From Variovorax paradoxus (GTDB taxonomy: Bacteria; Pseudomonadota; Gammaproteobacteria; Burkholderiales; Burkholderiaceae_C), in contig NZ_CP091716.1 of the NCBI RefSeq assembly GCF_022009635.1, positions 6,442,501 to 6,506,500 of the forward strand: a DNA stretch of 64,000 bases, written 5' to 3'. Position 1 is the stretch's first letter, and every line of letters begins with the position of its first letter. Of this stretch, positions 52,404-60,454 are shown in pieces. A program made the translations under genes and the position numbers. The notes under the pieces are model-generated. The model ran no database searches. It worked only from the letters and a program-made list of their open reading frames with translations, and had not been told where the DNA came from.

Positions 52404-52954
52404 GGCTTGGCGGCCTGCGCAGCCTTGGCCTTGACCGTGTACTGCTGATAAGCCGGAATCGCGATGGCCGCAAGAATGCCGATCACGGCGATGACCGGCA
52501 GCAGCCACGCACCGATGATGACGCCGACGCCGTTGGGCGGCGGCGGCGCGCCGAAGCGGTTGCGGCCCTGGGTGCCGCCCTTGAAGACCCAGATCAGCCC
52601 GACGAAGGGAATCAGCGCCAGCAGCAGCGTCCAGGCCGACCAGTCCATGTCGTGCGTGCGCTGGATCGCCACCAGCACATAGAAGATGAAATAGGGAATC
52701 AGGGCCAGCACGGTCACGACGCCGATGCCGGTCGGCGTGCCCAGGCCCGCGGCGCCGATGATGCCGCCCAGCACGCCGGCACCGATGATGCACAGCAGGT
52801 ACGAATAAAGCATGTACGCCAGGAAGCGCACCCGCCCGATCCGGCCCTTGGCGGACCACAGCTTCACAGGCTGCACGCTCGCGTTGTCTTCGTAGATGTC
52901 GTCCACCGCGGCGCGGGGCGCGGCATAGGGATTGGCGTTGGTCAATTCCGTCAT
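52400..52954 (-). CDS. DUF805 family inner-membrane protein
   Basis: Protein of 184 aa. After a polar N-terminus (NPYAAPRAAVDD) come four hydrophobic segments with the DUF805 signature GRIGRVRFLAYML, TGIGVVTVLALIPYFIFYVL and a Trp/Gly-rich FKGGTQGRNRFG loop. A C-terminal hydrophobic helix and a polar tail follow. A strong GAGGAGAAG site precedes the ATG at 52954. These proteins are widespread small inner-membrane proteins of unknown function. It is convergent with arginase and lies 72 bases upstream of the DUF58 stop on the same strand. Confidence 0.87.
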   Translation of the reverse strand: MTELTNANPYAAPRAAVDDIYEDNASVQPVKLWSAKGRIGRVRFLAYMLYSYLLCIIGAGVLGGIIGAAGLGTPTGIGVVTVLALIPYFIFYVLVAIQRTHDMDWSAWTLLLALIPFVGLIWVFKGGTQGRNRFGAPPPPNGVGVIIGAWLLPVIAVIGILAAIAIPAYQQYTVKAKAAQAAKP

Positions 52955-53026
52955 TTGCTTCTTCTCCTCTGTCTGTCAGTTGTTGAATGATGAGTAGCTG
53001 AACGCGAACATTGTGAACAGGGACGG

Positions 53027-54391
53027 CTACAAAAGACCAGCCCTTTTGACGGCGTGATAGCGGTTCACCAACGCCACCGCCAGGTCGGCCGGCTCGACGT
53101 CGACCGACAGCGGATCGTTGCCGACCACGCGCGCGAAGGCATCGCGCCTCGATTGTTCGAACAGATGGGCCGCCGCCACGTCGACCGCGTCGCGCGGCTG
53201 CGCCAGCGGCTGGTTGGCGATGCGCCCGAGCACGCGTTCGCGCAGGCTCGCGACCAGCACCAGGTGTTTGCGGCGCAGCAGCTTGATGGCGGGGCGCAGC
53301 TCGGTGGCGTCCTCGTCGCGGAAGTTGGTCAGCACGATGACGAGCGCGCGCCGCTTCTGCGTGAGCAGCAGTTCCTGCGCGGCCAGCAGGTAGTCGGAGT
53401 GGGTGGCGCCGGGCTGGATGTCGTGCAGCCGGTTCATCAGCGCGTTGAGCGTGGCGGTGCCCTTGCGCGGCGCGAAGTCGCGCCGTTCTTCGGGCGGGCA
53501 GCCGAAGGTCATGGCGCCGACCTCGTCGCCCTCTTTCAGCGCCACGTAGCTCAGCAGCATCAGCGCATTGAGCGCCTCGTCGAAGTGGCTGTTGGCCTGC
53601 AGTGCCTGCGCGCCTTCGTCGGCGCGCATGCGGCGGCCGCAGTCGAGCAGGAAGAGCACGCACTGGTCGCGGTCGTCCTGGAACTCGCGCACGATGGGGC
53701 GGCGCTGGCGCTGCGTGGCCTTCCAGTCGATGTGGCGCAGCGAGTCGCCGGTCTTGTAGTCGGCGAGCTGCCGGAAGTCGGTGCCCAGGCCGCGCTGCGC
53801 ATAGGTCTTGATGCCGATCTGCGCGAGCCGACGGTCGCCCGAGAGCCACGCATAGCGCGCCAGCGCGGCGAAGTTGGGGTACACGCGCAGCCGGCGCGGT
53901 TCGCCCAGCGTCTGGCGCACCTCGAAGCAGCCGAGCCGGGTGCGCCAGCGCAGCTGGGTCGCGCCGAACTGCGCCACGCCGCGCCGCGTGGCCGTGGCCG
54001 TGTAGCGCAGCGCGACGCGCGAGCCCCCGGGCACGGTGACGGACTGCGGCAGGCCGTCGAAGCTGAAGTGCGCGTCGAGCTCGTCGAACACCGCCACCCG
54101 CCATGGCTGCTCGCCCTCGTTCACCAGCGCGAGCGTAAGCACCGTCGGCACGCCGAGGGAGAACGCGCCCGGCAGGTTGCGTTCGATGCGCAGCGGCGCG
54201 GCGCGCCAGAGGCGCAGGCTCCGCCACAGGTCGAACGCCGCGAACACGAGCCCCAGCGCGAGCAGCGCACCCGCCAACAAGGCCACGTAACCCACGGGCA
54301 CGCCCAGCAGCAGCGCCACGGCGGCGGCCACGGCCAGGCCGGCCAGCGCCAGCACGGCGGCGCGCGCGGGGATCGGAACAGCCAAGCGCAT
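53027..54391 (-). CDS. DUF58 domain protein
   Basis: Protein of 454 aa. Two N-terminal hydrophobic segments (about 8-55) are followed by a beta-rich region and the DUF58 signature DYKTGDSLRHIDWKATQRQR near residue 215. A von Willebrand A-like domain carries the first metal-site strand as LFLLDCGRRM. DUF58 proteins are regularly paired with MoxR AAA ATPases, and the pair is thought to act in protein or complex maturation at the membrane. The ATG at 54391 is 8 bases after the moxR stop. It is the last gene of the eight-gene operon that starts at 60398. Confidence 0.88.
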   Translation of the reverse strand: MRLAVPIPARAAVLALAGLAVAAAVALLLGVPVGYVALLAGALLALGLVFAAFDLWRSLRLWRAAPLRIERNLPGAFSLGVPTVLTLALVNEGEQPWRVAVFDELDAHFSFDGLPQSVTVPGGSRVALRYTATATRRGVAQFGATQLRWRTRLGCFEVRQTLGEPRRLRVYPNFAALARYAWLSGDRRLAQIGIKTYAQRGLGTDFRQLADYKTGDSLRHIDWKATQRQRRPIVREFQDDRDQCVLFLLDCGRRMRADEGAQALQANSHFDEALNALMLLSYVALKEGDEVGAMTFGCPPEERRDFAPRKGTATLNALMNRLHDIQPGATHSDYLLAAQELLLTQKRRALVIVLTNFRDEDATELRPAIKLLRRKHLVLVASLRERVLGRIANQPLAQPRDAVDVAAAHLFEQSRRDAFARVVGNDPLSVDVEPADLAVALVNRYHAVKRAGLL

Positions 54392-54399
54392 CGACCGGC

Positions 54400-55395
54400 C
54401 TAGAGCCTCGGGGCTTCGACGCTGTCGCGGGCGGCGCGCAACAGCGCGTCGACGCTCACGCCTTCGAGCTGCGCATCGGGCGAGATCATCACGCGGTGAC
54501 GCAGCGCGGGGAGCGCCTGGCGCGCTACGTCGTCGGGCGTGATGAAGTCGCGCCCGGCCATCAGCGCGGCGGCGCGGGCGGCGCGCACCAGCGCCATGGT
54601 GCCGCGCGGGCCGGCGCCCGACGACAAGCCCGGCCAGTCGCGCGTGGCGCGCGCGATGCGGACCGCGTAGTCGATCACGCGCTCGTCGGCCTGCACCAGG
54701 CAGGCCAGCCGCTGTAGCTCGAGCACCTGCGCCTCGTCGAGGCAGGGGCGCACCGCGTCGAGCGGAAACTGGTTGCCGGCGCGCTGGTTGGTGGTGAGCT
54801 GCACGATGGCGTTTTCCTCGCTGTGGCTGGGAAAGCCGATGTCGATCTTCAGCAGGAAACGGTCGAGCTGCGCCTCGGGCAGCGGGTAGGTGCCTTCGGT
54901 GTCGATCGGGTTCTGCGTGGCCATCACCATGAAGGGGCGCGGCAGCGGCATGGCCGTGCCTTCGAGCGTGACCTGGTACTCCTGCATGACTTCGAGCAGC
55001 GCGCTCTGGGTCTTGGCCGGCGCGCGGTTGATTTCGTCGGCCAGCAGCAGGTTGGTGAACACCGGCCCCTGGTGCACGCGCAGGGTGCCGAGGCTGCCTT
55101 CGCCGCGCGAGGCGATGTCGAGCACCGCATGGCCGGTGATGTCCGAGGGCATCAGGTCGGGCGTGAACTGCACGCGCGCATAGCGCAGCGTCATGGCCTG
55201 CGCCAGCGCCCGCGCGAGCAGCGTCTTGCCCAGGCCCGGCACGCCTTCGATCAGCACGTGGCCCGAGGCGACCAGCGCCACCAGCGTCTGGTCGACCGCC
55301 TCGAGCTGGCCGACCACGGCCTGGCCGACCTCGGCGCGCAGCGTCTGCAGCCACTGGGCCGCGCGCGTCAGTTCTTCGGGTTGGATGGCTTGCAT
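54400..55395 (-). CDS. MoxR family AAA+ ATPase
   Basis: Protein of 331 aa. Walker A is GVPGLGKT at residues 51-58, Walker B is NLLLADEINRAPAKTQSALL, then TQNPIDTEGTYPLPEAQLDRF as sensor and arginine-finger region, followed by the helical lid. MoxR ATPases act as chaperone-like machines with vWA-domain partners, here most likely the DUF58 protein directly downstream. The ATG is at 55395, 17 bases after the DUF4350 stop, within the same operon. The open frame continues upstream, but that part is antisense-like and overlaps DUF4350. Confidence 0.92.
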   Translation of the reverse strand: MQAIQPEELTRAAQWLQTLRAEVGQAVVGQLEAVDQTLVALVASGHVLIEGVPGLGKTLLARALAQAMTLRYARVQFTPDLMPSDITGHAVLDIASRGEGSLGTLRVHQGPVFTNLLLADEINRAPAKTQSALLEVMQEYQVTLEGTAMPLPRPFMVMATQNPIDTEGTYPLPEAQLDRFLLKIDIGFPSHSEENAIVQLTTNQRAGNQFPLDAVRPCLDEAQVLELQRLACLVQADERVIDYAVRIARATRDWPGLSSGAGPRGTMALVRAARAAALMAGRDFITPDDVARQALPALRHRVMISPDAQLEGVSVDALLRAARDSVEAPRL

Positions 55396-55412
55396 GGGCG
55401 TCGTCTCTCGGT

Positions 55413-56663
55413 TCAGGGTGTGGAGGGGGAAGAAGATGCAGCGGAAGCAGGCGAAGGCACGAAGGGCCCGTTGGCATCGAGCCGCCGGCGCGCGGTTTCC
55501 AGCACTTCCAGATCGAGGGCCATGGCCCCGGGGTTGCGGGCGCGGTCGGCCATCGCCCGCACGAGCATGGCCGCTTCCAGGCCGGTGGCCTTGGCGATCG
55601 CGCCAGCGCGCGCCGATTCGTCGTGGCGGGCATAGCCGCGCAGCTGGCGAGTGGCGGATTCGTTCAGCGCGCGCAGTTGCGCCGCGTGCAGCGCATCGCC
55701 GCCATGCATGTGCAGGAAACCGGCGGTGCCGCGCACCTGCTCGGCCATGGAGCGCCGGTGCGTGCTGGCCGAAGGCGCGAGCGGGCCGAAGCGCACGGCC
55801 GCGCGCCAGAGCGCGGCGGCCAACGCCAGCAGGCCCACGACCCAGACCACCCAGCTTCTGTGCCAGAGCCAGCGCAGGAAGGGCTCGCGCGCCTCCTCGG
55901 CAACGAACCAGACCTGCGAGCCGGTGCGCAGCTGCAGCGCTGCCACGGCGAACGGCGCGTTGTCGCCGCGCAGCAGGTTCTGGTTGTGCCACACGCCCGA
56001 GGGCAGCAAGGTGACGGTGCCCTGGCCGACGCGCACGCGGATTGCTTCAGCGCCGCGTGCGCCGCGCGCCATCCACAACGGCGGCTGGCGCTTGTCGGAG
56101 GGGCTGAACTGCACCGGCTCCGCCCAGGTACAGATGCGAAAGCCGCGTCCGCTGGCAAAGCTCGCGGGCACGGTGTCGGGCTCGGTCAGCATGCGGCAGT
56201 CGGCATCCTTGGCGCGCTGCTCGTCGCGCTGCAAGCGGGGCTTTTTCTTCTTCGACGCCACGGGCTCCTTGGGCTCTTCCGGGCGCACCGGCTTTTCGCG
56301 GACCAGCGGAATCCAGCTCTCCAGCATGTCGTTGCTGACAAGGTAGCCGGGCATCACGAGATGGCCGCCCTGCTCGACCCAGCGGCGCAGGCGCTGCTCG
56401 CGCTCGGGGAACATGTCCCAGTAGCTGGAGGCGAGCACCAGCCGCGCCTGCGCGGGCGGCATTTCGTCCAGGCTTTCGCGCTTGACCACCTCGGCGCCGA
56501 GGTGGCGCAGCAGCGACTGCACGGCATAGAAGGCGTTCTTCTTGACCTCTTCGCTCGCGGGCGTCGGCACCTCGGTGTCGGCCCATTCGGTGGCGGAGAC
56601 CAGCCAGCCGCCCAGCACCACCAGCGCGAGCACCGAAACGATGCGGACCGCCCAGGTGTTCAT
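55413..56663 (-). CDS. DUF4350 domain membrane protein
   Basis: Protein of 416 aa. A signal-anchor helix (about 7-25) is followed by a DUF4350 domain resembling a glutamine-amidotransferase fold (KKNAFYAVQSLLRHLGAEVV, RLRRWVEQGGHLVMPGYL), a Lys-rich insert, a second membrane helix near 295 (WVVWVVGLLALAAALW) and a cytosolic helical tail. It resembles the Gldg/DUF4350 proteins that sit in MoxR operons. Its ATG overlaps the DUF4129 stop by four bases. The function is unknown; it probably forms a membrane complex with its operon partners. Confidence 0.82.
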   Translation of the reverse strand: MNTWAVRIVSVLALVVLGGWLVSATEWADTEVPTPASEEVKKNAFYAVQSLLRHLGAEVVKRESLDEMPPAQARLVLASSYWDMFPEREQRLRRWVEQGGHLVMPGYLVSNDMLESWIPLVREKPVRPEEPKEPVASKKKKPRLQRDEQRAKDADCRMLTEPDTVPASFASGRGFRICTWAEPVQFSPSDKRQPPLWMARGARGAEAIRVRVGQGTVTLLPSGVWHNQNLLRGDNAPFAVAALQLRTGSQVWFVAEEAREPFLRWLWHRSWVVWVVGLLALAAALWRAAVRFGPLAPSASTHRRSMAEQVRGTAGFLHMHGGDALHAAQLRALNESATRQLRGYARHDESARAGAIAKATGLEAAMLVRAMADRARNPGAMALDLEVLETARRRLDANGPFVPSPASAASSSPSTP

Positions 56664-57436
56664 GCGACGGCCTCCTGTGCGAAACCGGGCTGGGGCGCAA
56701 GGGTTGCCGGCAGATGCAGGTCGAACTCGCCGCAGATCGCCAGCACCTGCGCGGTGGAAGGCAGGCGCCCGCCGTAGGCCGCCAGTTGCCAGGCATCGAC
56801 CAGCCGCGCGAAGAAGGCCTGCGCCTCCGGCCGCAGCCGGGCCGCGGACAGGGCCACGCACTCGCCCTCGGTGCTCGCGGCGCGCACCGGCACGCCGTGC
56901 GCATGCACGAGGCGCGACAGCGCGCCGCGGTACAGCAGCGACAACGCCGGCCGGTGCTGGCCGCGCTGCCAGAGCGCCGCGGCGGCATTGCCGACATCGT
57001 CGGGCAGGCTCTCGGGCCGGATGTCGAGGCTGCCGACATGGCTGGGCAGCGGCGCCTTGCCGGGCCGCGCGCCGCCGGCACGCACTTGCGCCCAGCGGCG
57101 GATGCGAATGACCAGCCACGCCAGCGCCAGCGCGGCCAGCCCCCAGATGAGCCAGCGCGCGCCTTCGGCCACGGCCTTCACGAAGTCGCGCAGCCAGTCG
57201 AGGCTGTCGGTCTTCTTCTCGGGCTCTTCTTCCTCGTCGTCGTCGCGCTCCTTGAAGCGCAGCTTCTTCTCGGTCTTGACGCCGGGCATGTTCGGGTCGG
57301 CGCGCACTTTCTCGGCGGCCGCCCTGACCTGCTCGCGCGTCGGGGCCGTGTCGGCCGAGGCCGAGCTTGCGCCGGCCGCGCAGCACACGGCCAGCACGGC
57401 GGCGAACAACCATCGGCGGATGTCACCGGAACCCAC
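56660..57436 (-). CDS. DUF4129 domain membrane protein
   Basis: Protein of 258 aa with signal peptide (LFAAVLAVCCAAGASSASA). An acidic/basic mixed stretch (RFKERDDDEEEEPEKK) precedes one membrane helix (about 92-112, ARWLIWGLAALALAWLVIRI). The C-terminal DUF4129 domain (ALWQRGQHRPALSLLYRGAL, then LARLVDAWQLAAYGGRLP-like) also occurs at the end of bacterial transglutaminase-like proteins. The start is GTG at 57436, overlapping the upstream gene by 14 bases; the next gene overlaps by 4. Function unknown. Confidence 0.82.
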   Translation of the reverse strand: MGSGDIRRWLFAAVLAVCCAAGASSASADTAPTREQVRAAAEKVRADPNMPGVKTEKKLRFKERDDDEEEEPEKKTDSLDWLRDFVKAVAEGARWLIWGLAALALAWLVIRIRRWAQVRAGGARPGKAPLPSHVGSLDIRPESLPDDVGNAAAALWQRGQHRPALSLLYRGALSRLVHAHGVPVRAASTEGECVALSAARLRPEAQAFFARLVDAWQLAAYGGRLPSTAQVLAICGEFDLHLPATLAPQPGFAQEAVA

Positions 57437-58154
57437 GGCGGAACTCCTGTTCGATGTCCCAGGCTTCGAGCTCGACCCGTCGGTTCAGGTACATCGCAAA
57501 ACCGGCGCCCACGTAGAACGGCTCCAGCACGCCGACGACGATGGCGTAGGCCCCGGCAGCCAGCAGGCTCTGCAGCGGCGCGTCCGATTGCGTGAGCCAG
57601 CCGAACAGTTCGCGCGTGCTGCCTTCCGGCGCGAACCAGAACAGCAGCGACAGCAGGCACACATCGAGCGCCATCTCCACGTTCGCGAACACCAGTTGCA
57701 TGCCCGTGGCCGCGCCACGGCGCCCGCGCAGCAACTGCGCGCGCCGCTTGCCTCGCGCGCCGCCGCGCTGGCCTTCGAGCTGGTCGATGGCCTGGGTGAA
57801 CGAGCGCCAGGGCGACAGCCGCCGCCACAGCAGCGTGCGCAGCAGTTGCCCGCCCCACACGGCGCGGCGGTTCTGCCACAGGTCGGCCCAGCGTGTTTCC
57901 TGCCCGAACACGGCGCGCGAATGCACGAAGAGCAGGCTGCGGTCGAGCCAGGGCTTGAGCCAGAAGATCAGCAGGCTGGGCAGCCAACCCGCGATCTCGA
58001 CGGTGCAGAAGGCCAGCAGCACGGTGACCACGTACACCGGCAGGAAGGTGCGCCAGACCGAGCGCGCATGGCTGCGCACGAGCTGCGCGCCCAGGTCCGC
58101 GGCCTCGGCCATGGGGCGTGGCCGCAGCGCGATGGCCAGGCCGTCAACCTGCAT
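57423..58154 (-). CDS. Uncharacterised multi-pass membrane protein of the MoxR operon
   Basis: Protein of 243 aa with about four hydrophobic segments (near 43-75, 155-175 and 187-215) and a basic central loop (GGARGKRRAQLLRGRRG). No motif identifies a function. The ATG at 58154 lies inside the end of the SpoIIM gene (11-base overlap), and its own end overlaps the DUF4129 gene by 14 bases, so it is a firm operon member. It is a companion of SpoIIM and DUF4129 genes by position only. Confidence 0.72.
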   Translation of the reverse strand: MQVDGLAIALRPRPMAEAADLGAQLVRSHARSVWRTFLPVYVVTVLLAFCTVEIAGWLPSLLIFWLKPWLDRSLLFVHSRAVFGQETRWADLWQNRRAVWGGQLLRTLLWRRLSPWRSFTQAIDQLEGQRGGARGKRRAQLLRGRRGAATGMQLVFANVEMALDVCLLSLLFWFAPEGSTRELFGWLTQSDAPLQSLLAAGAYAIVVGVLEPFYVGAGFAMYLNRRVELEAWDIEQEFRRGFR

Positions 58155-59145
58155 GGCCGGACTCCTTTGGCGCAGCCGCTTCGGCACCGCCGCGCGGCCG
58201 CCCCTGCCAGCCCAGATACGCCAGCACCAGCACCCAGCAGGCACCGCCCACGCCGTACTTCACGGCCGGCGCGATCCAGCGCGCCGAAGACCAGAAGGCC
58301 TCTACCGCGGCGGCGATCAGCAGCAGCCCGATGACGCCGTAGACGATCACCACCGCATGGCGCGCGGCCAGCCGCAGGGCTTCGAGCCGGGTGTGGCGCC
58401 CGGGCGCGATCCACGCGTAGCCCAGCCGCAGCCCGGCCGCGCCGGCCAGCACGATGGCCGTGAGTTCGAAGGCCGAGTGCGTGACGACGAAGGAAAGAAA
58501 GTTCTGCGCATGCCCCGCGCTGATCAGGTAGCCGCCGACCGCGCCGATCTGGATGCCGTTGAACACCACCAGCGCAGCACTGCCCACGCCCGCGAAGATG
58601 CCGGCCGCGAAGCAGCGAAAGCCGATGCCGATGTTGTGCATCACGTAGAAGCCGAACATCTGCCAGTCGTCGCCGGCGCTGCGGGTGCGGCCGAAGGCAT
58701 CGGCGTCGTCGCTGTACATCGCGTCGAACTGCTGCACGTTGTCGGCGTCGAGCAGGTGCAGGATGAAGCCCGGGTCGCGCCAGGCGGCCCAGCCGGCCAC
58801 CAGCAGCGGCACCACGAACATCAGCGCCGACACCCACAGGTACACGCGGTGCGCCCGCACCGCTTCGGGAAAGTCGATCAGCGCCAGCCGGGCGAAGCGC
58901 CCCAGGCCGTAGTCGTGCTGGCGGTAGATCAGCCGGTGCGCGCTCTGGGTCAGGCTTTCGAGCCGCTGCGTGAGGTGGATCGGATAGGCCCTGGCCTGCG
59001 CCAGCGCAAGGTGCTCGCACACGCGGCGGTACAGCGTGGCGAGGCGGGCGCCGTCGAACTTGCGCTTGGTCTCGGCCGCGCCGATGACGGCTTCGAGTTC
59101 GGTCCACAGGGGCGCGTAGGCGGCTTCGAAATCCAGCGGCGTCAT
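58144..59145 (-). CDS. SpoIIM-family (stage II sporulation protein M-like) membrane protein
   Basis: Protein of 333 aa. A cytosolic helical N-terminus (about 1-100) is followed by five or six hydrophobic segments with the SpoIIM signature NIGIGFRCFAAGIFAGVGSA, FNGIQIGAVGGYLISAGHA and HSAFELTAIVLAGAAGLRLG. In Bacillus SpoIIM belongs to the engulfment machinery, but homologues in non-sporulating bacteria have other, unknown roles. Its ATG overlaps the RDD gene stop by four bases. It is the third gene of the operon. Confidence 0.87.
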   Translation of the reverse strand: MTPLDFEAAYAPLWTELEAVIGAAETKRKFDGARLATLYRRVCEHLALAQARAYPIHLTQRLESLTQSAHRLIYRQHDYGLGRFARLALIDFPEAVRAHRVYLWVSALMFVVPLLVAGWAAWRDPGFILHLLDADNVQQFDAMYSDDADAFGRTRSAGDDWQMFGFYVMHNIGIGFRCFAAGIFAGVGSAALVVFNGIQIGAVGGYLISAGHAQNFLSFVVTHSAFELTAIVLAGAAGLRLGYAWIAPGRHTRLEALRLAARHAVVIVYGVIGLLLIAAAVEAFWSSARWIAPAVKYGVGGACWVLVLAYLGWQGRPRGGAEAAAPKESGHAG

Positions 59146-59873
59146 CGCGTCGTGCTCCCTCGTGCATCCGCTGCGCCGCGCCGGCCCAGCACCCATTGCG
59201 CCACGCCCAGCAGGCGCTGCGACGCGGAAGCGCCGCCGCCCGCGGAAGTGTCGGGGCCCAGCACCGGCTGCGCGATGCGGGCGAGTTCGTCGAAGCGCTC
59301 GGGCGTCAGGCGCGTCGCGCGGCCGGCCCATGAGACGACGGCCATCTGCTCGCGCGCGGACAGCGGCCGTGCGGGCGCCTGCGGCTCGGCGGCGGGCACG
59401 CCGCCGTGCAGGCTCACCTGGTCGCTGAACACCACCAGCGTGCCGGCGGCCAGATCGCCCAGCCGCTTGCTGTCGCGCCGCCACAGCATCGAGACGATGC
59501 CCGCGCCGTAGAAAGAAGGCACGAAATCGGCCGCGCGCAGCAGGTTGCGGGTGAGCGAGGCGGCGGGCGTCACCGGCAGGCCGGAGTCCATCACCACGCG
59601 CAGGCCCATCACGCGCTTGCCGGGCGTGGCCGCAGCGCGCGTGAGCTCGAAGACCACGGGGTAGAACCACTCCAGGCAGAAGTACGCGACCAGCAGGATG
59701 CCGAAGCCCATCTTGCCCAGCATGCCGACCGCGATGGAGATGCCGACGAAGATGCCGAGCCGGATCGCGAAGTCGATCAGGTACGCCAGCCCGCGCGCGA
59801 CCAGCCCGGCCGGGCGCAGCGAGAGCGCGATGCCTTCCGGGGTCTCGGCGGTGTAGAGGGTGTCGAGGCGCAC
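59142..59873 (-). CDS. RDD family membrane protein (1)
   Basis: Protein of 243 aa. The RDD domain (about 20-150) has the naming Arg and Asp residues in RGLAYLIDFAIRLGIFVGIS and GKRVMGLRVVMDSG, with three or four membrane helices. A cytosolic C-terminus of about 90 residues follows. It starts at GTG (59873), 6 bases after the upstream RDD gene, and ends overlapping spoIIM. RDD proteins are of largely unknown function, with a few implicated in ion antiport. Two RDD genes in tandem begin this operon. Confidence 0.85.
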   Translation of the reverse strand: MRLDTLYTAETPEGIALSLRPAGLVARGLAYLIDFAIRLGIFVGISIAVGMLGKMGFGILLVAYFCLEWFYPVVFELTRAAATPGKRVMGLRVVMDSGLPVTPAASLTRNLLRAADFVPSFYGAGIVSMLWRRDSKRLGDLAAGTLVVFSDQVSLHGGVPAAEPQAPARPLSAREQMAVVSWAGRATRLTPERFDELARIAQPVLGPDTSAGGGASASQRLLGVAQWVLGRRGAADARGSTTR

Positions 59874-59879
59874 GAACGC

Positions 59880-60398
59880 TCAGGCCTGCAGCACGACCGT
59901 ATCGGCGATCTGGTCGTGCAGGCAGCGGCGTGACGCACGGAAGATGAACAGGCTGTCGACCAGCACGAAGACCTGCCCGATCATCGGCACGATGTTCAGC
60001 AGGAACAGCAGGCTCTCGCGCAGGCCGAGGATGCGGCCGATGGACGGCTTGGAGCCGTCGGGCCGAGCGATGCGGATCTTGAGCAGCGCCTTGCCGATGG
60101 TCTGGCCGCGCGTGGCCAGCAGATAGCCGTGCAGCACGAGGTAGACCAGGATGCCGACGGCGGTGTCGGCGAGGCGCGGCGTCCAGAGGCTGCGGCCGTC
60201 GTCGCTCCAGACGTCGTAGGGCGTGAACATCGACAGCAGCCACAGCACGCCGATTGCGATGCCGCCGTCGAGCATGGCCGCCAGGAAGCGCCTGCCGCGC
60301 GTCGCGAGCTCGCCCGGCTGCGGCTGGCCGGTCTGCTGCACGTCTTCCACATGGGATTGCGGCGGCGCATAGCGCGCGTCCTGCGACTGGTCTTCCAT
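59880..60398 (-). CDS. RDD family membrane protein (2)
   Basis: Protein of 172 aa. A polar N-terminus is followed by the RDD domain: TRGRRFLAAMLDGGIAIGVL, RGQTIGKALLKIRIARPDG and a C-terminal SRRCLHDQIADTVV, which closes the family pattern. There are three or four membrane helices. The ATG at 60398 follows GAGAGGG; 16 further in-frame codons upstream overlap the predicted promoter. As first gene it fixes the 5' end of the eight-gene operon. Confidence 0.85.
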   Translation of the reverse strand: MEDQSQDARYAPPQSHVEDVQQTGQPQPGELATRGRRFLAAMLDGGIAIGVLWLLSMFTPYDVWSDDGRSLWTPRLADTAVGILVYLVLHGYLLATRGQTIGKALLKIRIARPDGSKPSIGRILGLRESLLFLLNIVPMIGQVFVLVDSLFIFRASRRCLHDQIADTVVLQA

Positions 60399-60418
60399 GC
60401 CCGTCCCTCTCCGAAACG

Positions 60419-60446
60419 ATTGATTTCCGGAAGATTCTAGGGTCAA
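60419..60446 (-). promoter_or_regulatory. Candidate promoter of the RDD-SpoIIM-MoxR-DUF58 operon
   Basis: On the minus strand TTGACC (60441-60446) and ATCAAT (60419-60424) are spaced by 16 bases, just upstream of the first gene's ribosome site. The -35 match is good and the -10 match weak. Confidence 0.35.
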
Positions 60447-60454
60447 TCGAAGTC

